DNA of 64,000 nt, taken from positions 15,568,576 to 15,632,575 of the forward strand of contig OZ024722.1 of NCBI GenBank assembly GCA_964016875.1. The letters run 5' to 3'. Shown piece after piece: positions 22,674 to 31,913 of this stretch. A program made the position numbers and the translations under genes. Within the stretch, counting starts at the first letter, position 1; each line of letters starts with the position of its first letter. Under the pieces are notes generated by a model that searched no databases, had not been told where the DNA came from, and was given only the letters and a program-made list of their open reading frames with translations. Source of the DNA: Fallopia convolvulus (lineage: Eukaryota > Streptophyta > Magnoliopsida > Caryophyllales > Polygonaceae).

Positions 22674-22720
22674 CGGGTTGCCTCCCGTAAGCGCTATTTT
22701 TAACGTCGTTAGCCCGACGT
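22674..22720 (-). promoter_or_regulatory. two-hairpin block, Athila-alpha
   Basis: Minus strand: ACGTC-GGGCTAAC-GACGT (22720-22703), then CGGG-AGGCAA-CCCG (22687-22674). The stems differ from the beta block while the loops keep GCTAA and AGGCAA. Confidence 0.7.
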
Positions 22721-22732
22721 ACTTCCCTTGAC

Positions 22733-25464
22733 TCAAGGTGGCTCATTCACAACTATGTTAGGGTCTTGAGGTACCCCATACTTAGCTTTGTAGGAATTTT
22801 TGGCTTGAGTAACTAAATTTGGTCCTTTATCTTCTATCAATATGCCTGATATTCCTACATAAGGGTTAGTGAATTCCGAAAACCAAGGTAGTCTGGACTC
22901 CTCTATAGCATAAACAGTGGAGCACGGTGTAGGAACAAAGTATGAAGAAGAATCATAACCAGCATTAGCGAATTCATGGTTAGAGTACTTACCTGGATTA
23001 TAGCCTTGCATGCGGGGCTCGGTAATGGGCCAAGGAGGTTCGGTCGAGATCTGTGTGAAATTCTCATCCTCTTTTGTACTTGGAGGAGGATCGTTAGGAA
23101 CAGCTATGTCGAGTTCTGGCCGAGTCAACTCGATCTGTGCGGCCGCACTTGGGTCATTAGCGTTTTGGTCAAGGCTGAATTCCACGCGTTCCTCTCCAAT
23201 ATCGAAAGTGAGGAGTCCTTTCCGCACATCGACCCTAGCATTTGCTGTAGCTAGGAATGGCCTGCCTAGGATAATGGGGACATGAGGGTCTTCAGGCATA
23301 TCAAGGACGATGAAATCATTTGGAATAAAGAATTTCCCAACTTGAATGGGATAATCGTCCACGACTCCTGTGGCCTTTACGCTTGATCCGTCTGCCATGT
23401 AGAGGTTCATGTCTACATGCTCCAATGGTCCTATGTTGGCTTTTGACCAGATTGACAGGGTGAGTAAACTAGCACTGGCTCCCAGATCACATAGAGCTTT
23501 GAATTTGTGGTCGCCTATGCCAATTGTTATGGCAAATCTCCCTAGGTCTCCTAGCTTTTCTAGTAGCGCAATAGATCGGACCTCATCTTGCAGCTCTGTG
23601 ATGGATCTTTTCCTGCTAAGAATATCTTTCAAAAATTTCGTGTAGGCCGACATTTCACTTAGGGCCTTAGCGAATGGGATGGAAATATTAATGCCTTGGA
23701 GGATCTTTACGAAACGCTTGAACTTACTCTCAGTAGAGTCCTTTGATTTCTTAATAGGAAAAGGAAGAGATTTCACCATTCTCGGAACCAAGTCAGGCTC
23801 GAGAGGTGATGCTACCGGGTCGACACTAGGGTCGTTAGGTGCTCTCGGAGGATCGTTACCGACCCTGATGGGGTCGTTAACTAGCCCGGGATTGAGAGAG
23901 GGGGCTTGGATCAGATAACTTACCTGGATTAGGGTTGTTGACGAACCTCGGAGCCTCGTCACCTTGGTGTGCCAGTTCAGTACTTGCTCTCGCTGGCTCG
24001 TTACCGAGATGAACCGTGGTGTCCTCTTTAGTCGTAGGGCCCTTGTCCTTAGCTTGGACACGCTCCGGTAGTGTCTTTCCGCTCCTAAGGTGTACTGCTG
24101 CTATTTGTCCCTTAGGGTTCTCTTCGGGACGACCCGGGAGTTGCCCCTGTGGTCTTGGAATCTATGCAGCAAGGTTCCCTAGTTGAGAGTCGACATTTTT
24201 CTTCCACACATCGAACTCTCCCCATCTTTTGTTTTGATTGTTAAGGTTGGCTTGGATTCCGCTATGCCTTCCTGTAACCCTAATGCCCATGATGGTGGCT
24301 CTTGATAGCTTGGAGGTCGATATGGTGCAGGTCGTTTATCCGGTGGGGGCGCTGCATAGTTGGGATTCGGGTTTTGGTTGACCCATGTTGGATAATTGTT
24401 TGACCTGTCAAAATTACTAAGATGGTTTCTGTATGGGCCTCTCATATAATTCACTTCAGCATATGTCTCAGTAGCTCTTACTTGCTTCTTCAGGCGGTTG
24501 ACCTCGTCTTGTAGAAATTGATTTTTGACATCGGGGTCAACATCTTCCTTGTTAGGCATGTAGAGACGCCTCTGGGGTTGGGGAGATTGTTGGGTTCCAT
24601 ACATGGTATCATAGTTAGACAGCTTGTCCAACAATTCCCATGCAGCCGTGGGTTCCATCTCTATAAAACTGCACGTTGTATGCATGTTGATGCGGTTCTT
24701 CGTTTCTGCATTTATACCCTGGAAAAAGATTTCTTGGAGCACATATAAAGGTTGCCCATGAGTAGGGCATTGTCTAAGCATCTCCTTAAATCTTTCCCAT
24801 GTTTTAACAAAAGTCTCATTAGGCAGCTGGTGATAGGAGGCGATGCGCTTTCTCAACTCCATCGTCTTGGCAGGAGGGAAAAATTTTGTAAGAAATTGAT
24901 CATACAAATTCTTTCAAGTCCTGATAGACTTAGGAGGTAAGCTCTCCAACCAACTCAGGGCCTTTCCAGTAAGAGACCACCTGAAAGCTTTTGAGAAAAC
25001 ATATTCAAGTGAGACACCTTCAGCAGCTATGGTGTCACATAAATCTAGAAAATTTCTAATATATTCCATAGGGCACTCAGTAGGTTTCCTTTCAAACTGA
25101 GCCATTTGATCAAGGATATAAATTGAGATTTAATCTCAAAATGTTTCTCTATCTTCGGAAGCATAATTGGAGACTCTGGCACCCTCAGTTCTGGATGCAT
25201 GTATTCTTTGGCATTCCTCGGATAGGCATTCAGCTCTTCCTGTAGACGAGCACTGTTGACTCATTGACGCCCGACCTCGGCAGCAGCGACATCTTTTTCG
25301 GTTTTTAACGCCTCCATCTGCCTCTAGAGTTCGGCCATTTGACGAGTCATCTCCTCGGGTGTAGCCATAGTTCGGTTCTCTCGGCGTCTACGGTGTAGAG
25401 AACGTTCAGGTTCTGAATAATAACCGGCATTGTCAAATTCGAGCCTTCGACGTCCAGCTGGCAT
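22733..25464 (-). pseudogene. Athila-alpha gag-protease (pol deleted downstream)
   Basis: Start at 25464 (MPAGRRRLEFDNAGYYSEP). Gag follows with 'ELRVPESPIMLPKIEKHFEI', 'GKALSWLESLPPKSIRT', 'YDQFLTKFFPPAKT' and 'WERFKEMLRQCPTHGQ'. Compared with the plus-strand copy, a stretch of about 35 residues that includes the CCHC knuckle is missing in frame. The protease has 'FKALCDLGASASLLTLS' and 'VPIILGRPFLATANARVD'. After it the frame runs to 'SRLPWFSEFTNPYVG', which matches the segment just before integrase in the full copy (near 59320), so RT-RNase H is deleted precisely between protease and the integrase front. Stops and a frameshift near 24260 break the frame. Confidence 0.85.
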
Positions 25465-25560
25465 ACGCTGAGAAAACAGACAAAGAAAACAAAAATTAAA
25501 AACAAAAACGGGGTCGGGTTATTCCCAGACCCACAGATAAACAAACAAACATTGTTGCTT

Positions 25561-25580
25561 CCCCGGCAACGGCGTCAATT
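25561..25580 (-). promoter_or_regulatory. primer binding site, tRNA-Asp type
   Basis: Minus strand TTGACGCCGTTGCCGGGG, complementary to a plant tRNA-Asp 3' end with one change, directly inside the 5' LTR. Confidence 0.82.
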
Positions 25581-27053
25581 TGTTGAGAAGGTGATTTGAC
25601 AACAAATAAAATTTATAGTCAAGACCCCGCTGAGTATAGGGGACTCAGGATCGTTCCACGAGAAGCACTGTTGTTTGTTTACCAACTACAAAGAATAAAA
25701 ACTAAGCAAAGCAACACAAAACACCTACGACCAACCTCGTTATAGACTTTATCAGGGTCGTTAACGAACCTGGATAACACTACTAACGACTTCAAACACA
25801 GGTTCGGTACTGAGGCAACGAACTCAGTAACGAAGAAAACTCAAATAGGAATAAAAATCGAGGACAAGGGTTACCACAACATAGCCATTCATATAAACTC
25901 GTAAGAAGATAAAGATCATGCCTTTAAATAGATAAATTCATCAACTGTCGCTGATTAGCAAGCAAATCAATCTATTCTCATAAACTAATTCACTCAATCA
26001 CTTGTTTTAGATCCAAAGCTCGAAACTTTCGTAATCGAACAATATCAACCTTCAAGTCTATAACTTTCTTTCTCAATCAAGTTAAGAACTCAAATTACCT
26101 CGATTCTCATCTAGGCATAAACACAACACGCAATCCAAAAATAGATAAAAGGAATTCAACACTTCAACTTACTCATCAAACATGCATAACTATGCCGGGT
26201 TTCAACCCCGACCCTAGATAGGAAAACTACTCACTAATCATAACTATAAAGCAAACAACTTCAATAAGAGAAAACATTGAAAACAAAAACTACTTCAAAT
26301 TAATAAGAAAATTATCGCTTTACAGACTTCAGAAGAAACCGAAAAACAACAAGAATACCGAACAGAAGACACGATTAACGACCCTGGCTTCGCTCTAGTT
26401 CCACCTCGACTCGATGATCCTCCACTCGACTTCTCCTCTCTCTCGGCTCTCCTAAAAGCTGATCTCCTACTTGCCATCCCCTTTTCAGGCTAGAAAGAAG
26501 GGTATTTATACTAATAAAGCTATCTAATAAAAAGGCTAGAAGATAAAAAACTTTCCTAAAAGATAGAAACTAACCCTAAAAAGATAGAAAGATAATCTAG
26601 AAAGATAACAAGACATAAAACATAAAATATAATAACCCTAAAACTCATTAAAAACCCTACCGACACGGAATTATCAAGATAGATTTTCGCACAGGGTCGG
26701 TAGACATAAGATCTCTCGAAAAATTCTATCGTTAAGCCTCGTTAACGACCCTTCACAGCCTCGTTAACGAGCTTGGATTTGGTTTTCTACAATTCTTCAA
26801 CTCTAAAAGCCTGGACTTCGACTTCTCTATCTTCACACTCTTCCGTCTTCCACCATAGTATCCATTCAGCTCCAAAAAGCGCTCCTTCCTTGCTCAAAAC
26901 TTACAAAAAGACACAAAACGGAGTAGCTTCCATACTTTTCACAAAATATGCAAACTCATCCAAAAACACACAAAAATAACCCTAAAACTATTAAAACTAA
27001 ACCAAACAAACTAAGAAAACACACTAAAAACTAGACTAAAAACATGAATATCA
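25581..27053 (-). repeat. 5' LTR of the minus-strand Athila-alpha
   Basis: TGTTGAGA...ATATCA on the plus strand, 1473 bp. TATA box TATAAATA on the minus strand at 26503-26510. The 60-codon leader ORF (26295-26477) has an ATG here. Family palindromes are at 25757-25767, 26371-26381 and 26738-26770. Confidence 0.9.
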
Positions 27054-27881
27054 AATAGCTCCATCCATTGACCCTCAATTTACCGACATCCTAAGAGATG
27101 TACTACACAACCATAATTCTATGTTGTTAGTTATCCAAAACTTGAAGAATACATTACTGCAGCGAACTCTCTGTAACTTGTTTACTTCTTGGTGGGGAGT
27201 CTGGGTTTGGAGAAACCAAGTGGTTTTCAGTCGGGATAGCACTAGGTCGTGTCAGAGTGTAGAGGAATTCATTCAAAACCACATCATGTGGTGGAGCAAA
27301 GCAAAAAATCTAAGTGAAGAGCTTATTGTGTCTCAAAGAGAACAATGACCAAGACAAAGGAAAACCAACCGAAAATGGATGAAACCCCAAAATAGGTTTG
27401 TAAAAATCAATTTGGATGGGTCTAAAAGGGAGAATGGAAAGTCGACGGATGCGTATATCATAAGAGACCAATTCGGGAATATTATAAGTCTAAATGCAAA
27501 GAAAGATGACAATTGGACAGTGGAGCAAGGAGAAGCGATGTGATTATTTGAGGCGATATAAGACGCTAAAAGGAGGAATTTTTGGTGCATAGAAATTGAA
27601 GGTGATAGTCTAATCGTGATCAATGCACTTAAGGGCAGTCGATCTAGTCCATGGAAAATTGACATGCTAGTTGCAGACACTCTTGTTATGTTGCAATCTT
27701 TTGAGGTAGTCATTACCAAACATATACCTCGAGAATGCAATTTTGTGATTGATTTGATTGCGAAACTACACCAGGATTGTAGTATCAATCAAATTTTTGA
27801 CCATGGAGGGGTTCTAACCCTCATCCATAAGGATGCCCTAGGATGATCTAGCATGCCTAATTTTCACCTAGTCAAAAAAAA
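27054..27881 (+). pseudogene. LINE ORF2 C-terminus (RNase H-like) and 3' end
   Basis: Continuation of the LINE cut at 7986. A leading piece 'WWGVWVWRNQVVFS' is followed by an RNase H-like domain: 'FVKINLDGSKRENGKS' with the first Asp, 'EGDSLIVINALKGS' with another, and 'HIPRECNFVIDLIAKL'. Stops occur near 27348 and 27541. The short A-run at 27874-27881 is probably the remains of the poly(A) tail. No target-site repeat with the left end at 6290 is evident. Confidence 0.85.
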
Positions 27882-28911
27882 TCATGCATCACTAACTTAA
27901 GGACAAAGGAATTTAAAAACTGAAAATTTTTGGAGTGCATAATACATATATTCACTATGACACTTGCATTATGAAATTAATTAATTAGTCGTAAATTGTG
28001 TAAATAGGAGAATTTTATAGTTCATTTTTATGAAAATAACTCATACTTTAACCAATACATATTCGATCTACCATGAATTTCGAAAATAGGTTGGCTAGTA
28101 TTTATACAGTCTCATTTTCTATGATCAATCAATAACTTTTATTCCTATATGGAAATAAAGTTATTATGCACTTTTGATAAATTTAATTATACATCAAGAA
28201 AGACGTTTTTAAAAGTGGTCCCTGATGATGCGCGAAATAACTGCTAAACAGTTAGAGGTGGATTGGTTTTATGAGGGGAAACAATAAAAATATCGCATTT
28301 CATACGCGAATGAACTTTGAACCCGACCCAAGATAATTAAGGATATATGGGCTTGGCCCATTGACCATCACACAATTTTGACTCGACATGGCTTCGCGAC
28401 GACATTCGGGCTTGGTGGTCGGGATCTTCCAAGGCTATTTAGCAAGCACCCTTTCGTATGGCTAGCTAGCGGGCGGTGTGTGTTTTATGGTTAACAAGCA
28501 GGATCTTTAGTCAAAGAGTTGTGGGTGACACCTCCCTCCAAATTCCATGGGTGGCTTCTGTTTGTAGATGTGTGCAATGTCCCTCTTCGCCGGCGTGCGG
28601 TTCATCTTCTTTCATGGTGCCCGCGCACCTATGCCCCGTTAGTGTCATTCTCGGTGCTTAGCGCAATGCCACCCCACATTGAATAAGACCACAGAGATCC
28701 TCTATGATTGGTGGTTGTGGGCTTCTTCCTCTTCAAGGTGTCCGTGCACCAATGCCTCATTGGCGTCATTCTCGGTGCTCGGCGCGATGCGGGTTTTCGG
28801 GCTACGGTAGAACACTCCTTCAAGGCTTGTCGAGCTCTTTCGGGCAAGCATGCAAGGTGATTCTCAACAAGGCGCATATCCATAGTGTGTGCGGTATTTG
28901 TTAAAAGTCAT
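27882..28911. other. unassigned sequence with a short internal duplication
   Basis: No coding domain recognised. Two diverged copies of a block '...tgtcattctcggtgct..gcgcaatgc' lie at 28614-28670 and 28735-28790, about 120 bp apart. The string 'ggctagctagcggg' near 28460 recurs as variants at 29570 and 29795, suggesting one older unit that the TRIM later split. Confidence 0.4.
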
Positions 28912-29532
28912 TATTAAAGTCCAGTGGGCCGACAATCTTGGGGTCGTGCGGTAACGGGTCTAACATATAAGCCCAATGAGGTTCCAACCCAAAACCATAT
29001 GGCAATGGGTGGAGTAGCTCATTAGGTTATATACTAGGCAATTTTAATTCTCAATTTCAGATGTGTGATAACTCTCAACCCGCCCCCTCAAGTGCAACTG
29101 CTTGGGCCTGTTGACACTTGGAAACAAGTCGTCAAGGCTTAGCGAACCGTCACCATTGGATCAACAGCTCCTATATTGAGCGGGCTGCTTGAATATGCTC
29201 GTAAGGACAACAAGTCCAAACAAATCCCTCAAGGCTCGCAAACCGCCACTTTTGGACTCGGTTTCTCCTTTATTGGGCGGACTTTCTGAATGGGCCCATG
29301 AAGCCGACAAGCCCGAAGAAGACTCCAGGAAATAAACCCACACTGAAACCTACTTTGATACCATATTAAAGTCCAGTGGACCGACAATTTGGGGGTCGTG
29401 CGGTAACGGGCCTAGCATCCAAGCCCAATGAGATTCCAACCCAAAACTATATGGCAATGGGTGGAGTAGCTCATTAGGTTATATACTAGGCAATTTTAAT
29501 TCTCAATTTCATATGTCGGATAACTCTCAACA
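28912..29532 (-). mobile_element. TRIM (terminal-repeat retrotransposon in miniature)
   Basis: Two 169-bp direct repeats (28912-29080 and 29364-29532) enclose 283 bp without coding capacity. On the minus strand each LTR starts TGTTGAGAGTTATC and contains 'TATATAACC' and 'CTACTCCACCCATTGCC', a string typical of plant TRIM LTRs. Directly inside the 5' LTR, TGGTATCAAAGT (29363-29352) matches the initiator tRNA-Met primer site, and a purine tract 'TTGAGGGGGCGG' precedes the 3' LTR. The flanks GTCAT (28907-28911) and GTAAT (29533-29537) agree at four of five positions. Confidence 0.88.
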
Positions 29533-29948
29533 GTAATTGTGCCCAAAGTTCTCACCTCAACAACCCCGGCTAGCTAGTAGGCTCCAAGTGGCTAGCTATC
29601 CCTCCAAGGCTAGTAGACGACCTCTCCTTCATGGCTAGAGTTCGTGCACTTCTTCCTCGACACTCGACTAGAGTTCACGCACTTTCTTCTTTCTAACCTA
29701 CGTGGCGATTCTAATGACGTCGCCCGGGGTTCACCGAAAGTGGCTCGGATCTTGCGCGGTGTCGACATTTGACGTCACCTCAGTTTCACCTTGGCTAGCT
29801 AGCGGGGTCTTCAAGTTCATTCTTCAAGGCTAAGCCAAGGAACTGTCACACCAGTTGTTGCCTCAAAGCTAAGGAAGAAGAGTGTTGCAATCAAGGATTT
29901 TATCCCTCACAAGCTAAGTAGTGCTTAAATGTCATTGTTTTATTGTAG
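29533..29948. other. unassigned sequence with a first copy of a duplicated exon
   Basis: Contains 29843-29918, a 76-bp copy of 29980-30055 (see next entry), which here lacks a clean donor site. The 'ggctagctag' strings at 29569 and 29794 link it to 28440-28480. Confidence 0.4.
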
Positions 29949-30092
29949 GTTACACCAACTTTTCAACAATCTCAAGGATCTGTCACACCAGTTGTTGCCT
30001 CAAAGCCAAGGAAGAAGAGTGTTGCAACCAAGGATTTTATCCCTCACAAGCTAAGGAGGCCACCTAGGAAGCACTCTACGCAGAAGTGGTGA
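29949..30092 (+). pseudogene. terminal exon of an unknown plus-strand gene (possible MULE transposase end)
   Basis: After an acceptor-like 'tgttttattgtag' an open frame runs to TGA at 30090-30092: VTPTFQQSQGSVTPVVA, then a basic end with PRKKSVATKDF, HKLRRPPRKHS and a final W. An AT-rich 3'-UTR-like stretch follows. 76 bp of it is duplicated upstream at 29843-29918. It faces the minus-strand GRF gene, a convergent layout seen in some Mutator-like elements. Family not recognised from sequence; the MULE idea rests on context only. Confidence 0.3.
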
Positions 30093-30763
30093 CTATCTTG
30101 CTGTGGAAGGATATGACTATCTTGATGTGGAAGTGATTACTATGTTTTGATGTAACTAACTCTATGCTGCAGTAGTGAGACATTATATGTAGGCATTAGT
30201 GGTGTTCCAAAGTTGGGTACTTTTGTGCTATATACTTAAACTTTGAGGCCATTTGTCACTTTTGCTGTAACTACTAACTAGAAAGTATCTATCATGATTG
30301 TAGTGTACTTAATGGGATTGCACATGGGTGCTTTTGTTGTAATTATGTATCATGCCAAGTGTTATGCATTCTCTACTTTCTAAGTGTTATGAAACTTTCC
30401 AATTATGTTGTTATGCATCAGTTTTCAGATTGCTTACACACACATATGACATCAGTTTTCAGATTGCTTACACACATATGCATCAATTTGAAATTTGCAG
30501 ATTTCTTGCGTATCCATATGCATCAGTTTGCAATAACAAGGTGTTCTTGCATATTTCTTGCACATAAAGCATCAACAGACTAGGTCAACACATAAAAGCA
30601 TAACACTTTGTCATTCAAACATAGGTTCAATAATACAAGCTCATTTGTTCTCAACATTAACAACAATCAAAGATACACCAACATTAACATCATATTCCTA
30701 CATTACACTTTTAATAAACACAACAACAATTGCAAGCATAAACCCAACCATTATAGTTGAACA
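30093..30763. other. AT-rich intergenic stretch between convergent gene ends
   Basis: Looks like two 3'-UTRs. Near 30415-30530 there are imperfect tandem copies of a unit around 'catcagttttcagattgctt' and 'tatgcatcagtttg'. Nothing else recognised. Confidence 0.4.
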
Positions 30764-31108
30764 TCAATCATGAGCCTTCCTTTTCCTGGTCATTGTAAGC
30801 TCATTTCTTAACTTCATAATCACATTTTCATGGACTCTAGCTGAATCCTTGAGTGTTCTCTGTATGAGCAGTTGATTGTAAGCTCATTTCTCCTTTACCA
30901 ACTTCTTGATCACATACAATGCTCTACTATTATGTTCTTCATCCCTCCACATAAAGAAGTTGCATCTGTTAGGCAAGCCATATAGACGACATCCATAAAA
31001 CCTTCTACCATAATTGAACTCTGTATGAGCAGTTGATTCTTTTGCTCGAAGACCACAATAACAAACTCTTCCTTCTGGATTTGTTGACGTAGAGCTTGAG
31101 CTTGACAT
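30764..31108 (-). pseudogene. GRF-type zinc-finger small protein (one in-frame stop)
   Basis: Start at 31108 gives MSSSSSTSTNPEGRVCYCGL. The zf-GRF pattern is clear: C-Y-C-G at residues 16-19, 'NYGRRFYGC' with its Cys at residue 39, then 'RCNFFMW' and 'DEEHN'. A TGA follows KLVKEK (30884), but the frame stays open for 37 more codons in a helical, basic tail 'RTLKDSARVHENVIMK...TMTRKRKAHD' to 30764. A single point change may therefore have cut a roughly 112-residue protein. GRF fingers bind single-stranded nucleic acid in other proteins; small plant versions of unknown role are common, often near DNA transposons. The ATG follows an acceptor-like 'ttgatgcag'. Confidence 0.7.
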
Positions 31109-31345
31109 ACTACCCCTGCATCAATTGCAATTTAAACCATTCAAAGCATGTGCTCCACTTTTTGAACTTCTGATTTTGCTTCCTAAACATTGCTTCAAAC
31201 CATTTAGAGCTTTTGCTTCCTAAACATTGTTGACGTAGAGCTTAAGCTTGACATACTACCCCTGCATCAATTGCAATTCAAACCATTCAAAGCTTGTGCT
31301 CCACTTTCTGAACATCTGAGTTTCCTTCCTAAACATTGCTTCATA
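31081..31345. repeat. tandem duplication around the GRF gene start
   Basis: A block beginning 'ttgacgtagagctt(g/a)agcttgacat' and running through 'cctgcatcaattgcaatt' and 'gcttcctaaacattgcttc' occurs at about 31081-31192 and again at about 31229-31343. The upstream copy therefore also carries the first codons of the gene and its acceptor-like site. Confidence 0.75.
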
Positions 31346-31913
31346 CACATTCAAAAATTGCAAAGCCTAAATCTATACCTTAAATTTCTAGTCCATTGCG
31401 AATCACAAACCCTAAATATGAAATTAGAAAACCCCCTTGAATGAAGCCCTATATCCATTGATAAACCCTAAATTACCGATTTGAACATGAACCCTCAATT
31501 CAAAACAATAGAGGAATGAAATAGATTGAGCAAACTTACCGATGGAGCTTCGATTAGAGGTTGAGCGAAGGGAAGTATGTAAAAAAATGTCGATTCCTTC
31601 GAATGCCTTTCAATGGAGCTTCGATTTGAGGAATCCGGATGTGATATGAAGCTTCGATTTTAAAGAGGGGCATTTAAAGATGGAAAGACGAAGCTTATGT
31701 GTCGAAATGTGGTGATGTGGCAAGGCAAACAAAAAAACAATTCAAAATTGAGGAGCCATGTTAGCGTTTTTGGACGGAGGGTAACGGATCTGGGTTTTGG
31801 GTGGTTAACTTTTAACGGAGCCCTTAATATGGGTGATTTTTTATAATTATTGAAAATACGGGTGATTAAGTGAAATATGCCATATTATACAGGTGGTTTT
31901 CATCCAATTCCTC
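31346..31913. other. 5' flank of the GRF gene and possible DNA-transposon end
   Basis: 31346-31700 looks like a 5'-UTR and promoter region of the minus-strand GRF gene. 31745-31913 ('aacggatctgggttttgggtggttaac' region, 'gggtgattaagtgaaatatgcc', 'acaggtggttttcatcc') resembles ends of plant MULE-type elements, but the opposite terminal repeat was not found to the left. Low certainty. Confidence 0.3.

Larger units (their letters stand above)
7987..27053 (-). mobile_element. Athila-alpha element, pol-deleted, hosting a nested Athila-beta
   Basis: Minus-strand LTR retrotransposon. In its own direction: 5' LTR 25581-27053, tRNA-Asp-type primer site, gag-protease (25464-22733), two-hairpin block, promoter-like region, ORF3 (12534-10976), GNRA hairpin with internal polypurine tract, long 3' region, polypurine tract, 3' LTR 7987-9303. 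RT, RNase H and most of integrase are absent. The flanks AAAAG (7982-7986) and AATAG (27054-27058) agree at four of five bases, consistent with a decayed target duplication in the LINE. The Athila-beta element 12822-21799 sits in the 5'-UTR intron of ORF3. Without the nested element it is about 10.1 kb. Confidence 0.88.

Noticed and set aside
22976..23285. Plus-strand ORFs of about 90 residues
   Set aside because: Shadows of the minus-strand protease coding sequence.
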